Positions 63,245 to 64,000 of a DNA stretch of 64,000 nucleotides are shown one piece after another; the stretch's first letter is position 1, and the number at the start of each line of letters is the position of its first letter. The position numbers and the translations under genes were made by a program. The stretch comes from Channa striata (taxonomy: Eukaryota > Chordata > Actinopteri > Anabantiformes > Channidae), in the NCBI GenBank assembly GCA_033026295.1, contig CM065179.1, positions 310,001-374,000 of the forward strand, given 5' to 3'. The notes under the pieces were generated by a model that made no database searches, was not told the DNA's origin, and saw only the letters and a list, made by a program, of their open reading frames with translations.

Positions 63245-63340
63245 TCAATCAAACTTTATTTGTATAGCACCTTTTGAACAGGTTTAAGAAATCAAAGTGC
63301 TTTACAGATGACTGAGAATCTTACAATAACTAATTAAACC
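63245..63340 (-). repeat. retroposon 3' tail (AATCAAACTTTATTTGTATAGCACC type)
   Basis: CAATCAAACTTTATTTGTAT then AGCACCTTTTGAACAGG and TCAAAGTGCTTTACAGATGA is a common fish LINE/SINE 3' end in inverted orientation. No ORF is attached. Confidence 0.6.
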
Positions 63341-63390
63341 ATAAAAGAAAGCAAACATTTCAACGCACACACTCACACACACACAGATAT

Positions 63391-63550
63391 GTCTCACTAT
63401 TCTTGTGAGGGCACTCCCTGACATAATGCTTTCTCAAGTCTCCAACCTAAATCTAGTTTTATCCCTAATAGAGGATCTACGTTTTTAGAAGTTTAAAATT
63501 AAATGTCCTCATTTGTGTCAAAACCAGAATTGTCGAGACAAGGAAATAAG
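63391..63550 (+). repeat. dispersed repeat with CCCTAA-type core, copy 3 (diverged)
   Basis: GTCTCACTATTCTTGTGAGG, CACTCCCTGACATAATGCTT, TCCAACCTAAATCTAG, then AAATGTCCTC and GTCAAAACCAGAATTGTC occur in the same block order as the copies at 19933 and 39775. Confidence 0.6.
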
Positions 63551-64000
63551 CCGCCACACACACAAAGTCACACACAGAGTAAACCAATAAGATAATGTGG
63601 GAATAAAACATTTTAATACAAGAACACAGTAACAAAATAAAAATAAAAATACAGAATGATACAATAGCCGGAATAAAACAGTAGGTTCTAAACTCCGTTG
63701 TTCTCAAAATCTGTTTTTGCTCATCTGCTACACTTTGGAACATCTTTACGACTTGTTCCAGAAGATCTGAAAGGACATCCTAACTCATGCACTGAAAGCA
63801 TGTCAGAAAATTAGGACAGAAAATCAACTTTCAAGCGCAAAGGCAACTAGCGTAACTATTTAAAACTAGATGTAATGTCTCCTTTTGTTCTAAATCCATG
63901 TTTCTAAGATAAGATCGTCTTTAGGTTGTACACATATTTCTTTTACACTGAAGGCGACTAAAAGGTTTTTTTATTCTTTAAGTCTTTCTTAATCATCATA

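Larger units (their letters stand above)
63022..64000 (+). other. gmds intron, 5' portion
   Basis: Starts GTGAGT. It holds a LINE/SINE tail (63245-63340), a copy of the CCCTAA-type dispersed repeat (63391-63550) and AT-rich unique DNA to the window edge. Confidence 0.85.

Noticed and set aside
1..64000. CRISPR arrays, operons, prophage or a novel multi-gene defence system
   Set aside because: The sequence is intronic vertebrate DNA; repeats are microsatellites and transposons, with no regularly spaced direct repeats and no gene clusters.
1..64000. foxc1/foxf2/foxq1 coding sequence
   Set aside because: No forkhead-domain peptide was found on either strand; the fox link is only known neighbourhood, not seen here.

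Overview
The window is vertebrate, almost certainly teleost fish, genomic DNA lying inside one very large protein-coding gene. Three exons on the + strand (650-754, 9483-9610, 62903-63021) join in frame into one uninterrupted peptide that I recognise as the middle-to-C-terminal part of GDP-mannose 4,6-dehydratase (gmds). This enzyme commits GDP-mannose to GDP-fucose synthesis. The 5' exons lie left of the window and the last exons lie right of it. The fish assignment rests on the repeats: L2-type LINE 3' ends (TTTATTTATATAGCGCCAATTT type), tRNA-derived SINEs, Tc1/mariner remnants and very abundant CA/TG microsatellites.

Layout: 1-649 is the end of an intron. 650-754 is an exon starting just after the catalytic tyrosine codon. 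755-9482 is an 8.7-kb intron holding a SINE fragment and an exon-like oddity at 5506-5594. 9483-9610 is the second exon. 9611-62902 is a 53.3-kb intron that carries nearly all the remaining sequence. 62903-63021 is the third exon and 63022-64000 the start of the next intron.

The giant intron holds no other convincing gene. It does hold an L2 LINE fragment with reverse transcriptase motifs (45072-46595, minus strand). It also holds a second L2 3' fragment split by a nested pogo-like DNA transposon (25291-26665, transposon 25359-26155), a roughly 615-bp MITE with terminal inverted repeats (30775-31389), a decayed Tc1-like transposase fragment (61757-62146, minus) and SINE copies. Two copies of a CCCTAA-containing dispersed repeat lie in it (19933-20080, 39775-39985), with a third beyond the last exon (63391-63550). 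Simple repeats are frequent, including a 218-bp (TA)n tract beside a possible G-quadruplex.

No CRISPR array, operon, rRNA gene or intact tRNA gene was seen, and I found no new multi-gene system. The most promising unexplained signals are non-repetitive blocks rich in homeodomain, forkhead and SOX-like sites (13045-13150 and 56640-57130). In other vertebrates gmds lies beside the foxq1/foxf2/foxc1 cluster and its introns are a plausible place for distant enhancers of those genes. That reading is inference; no conservation data were available.
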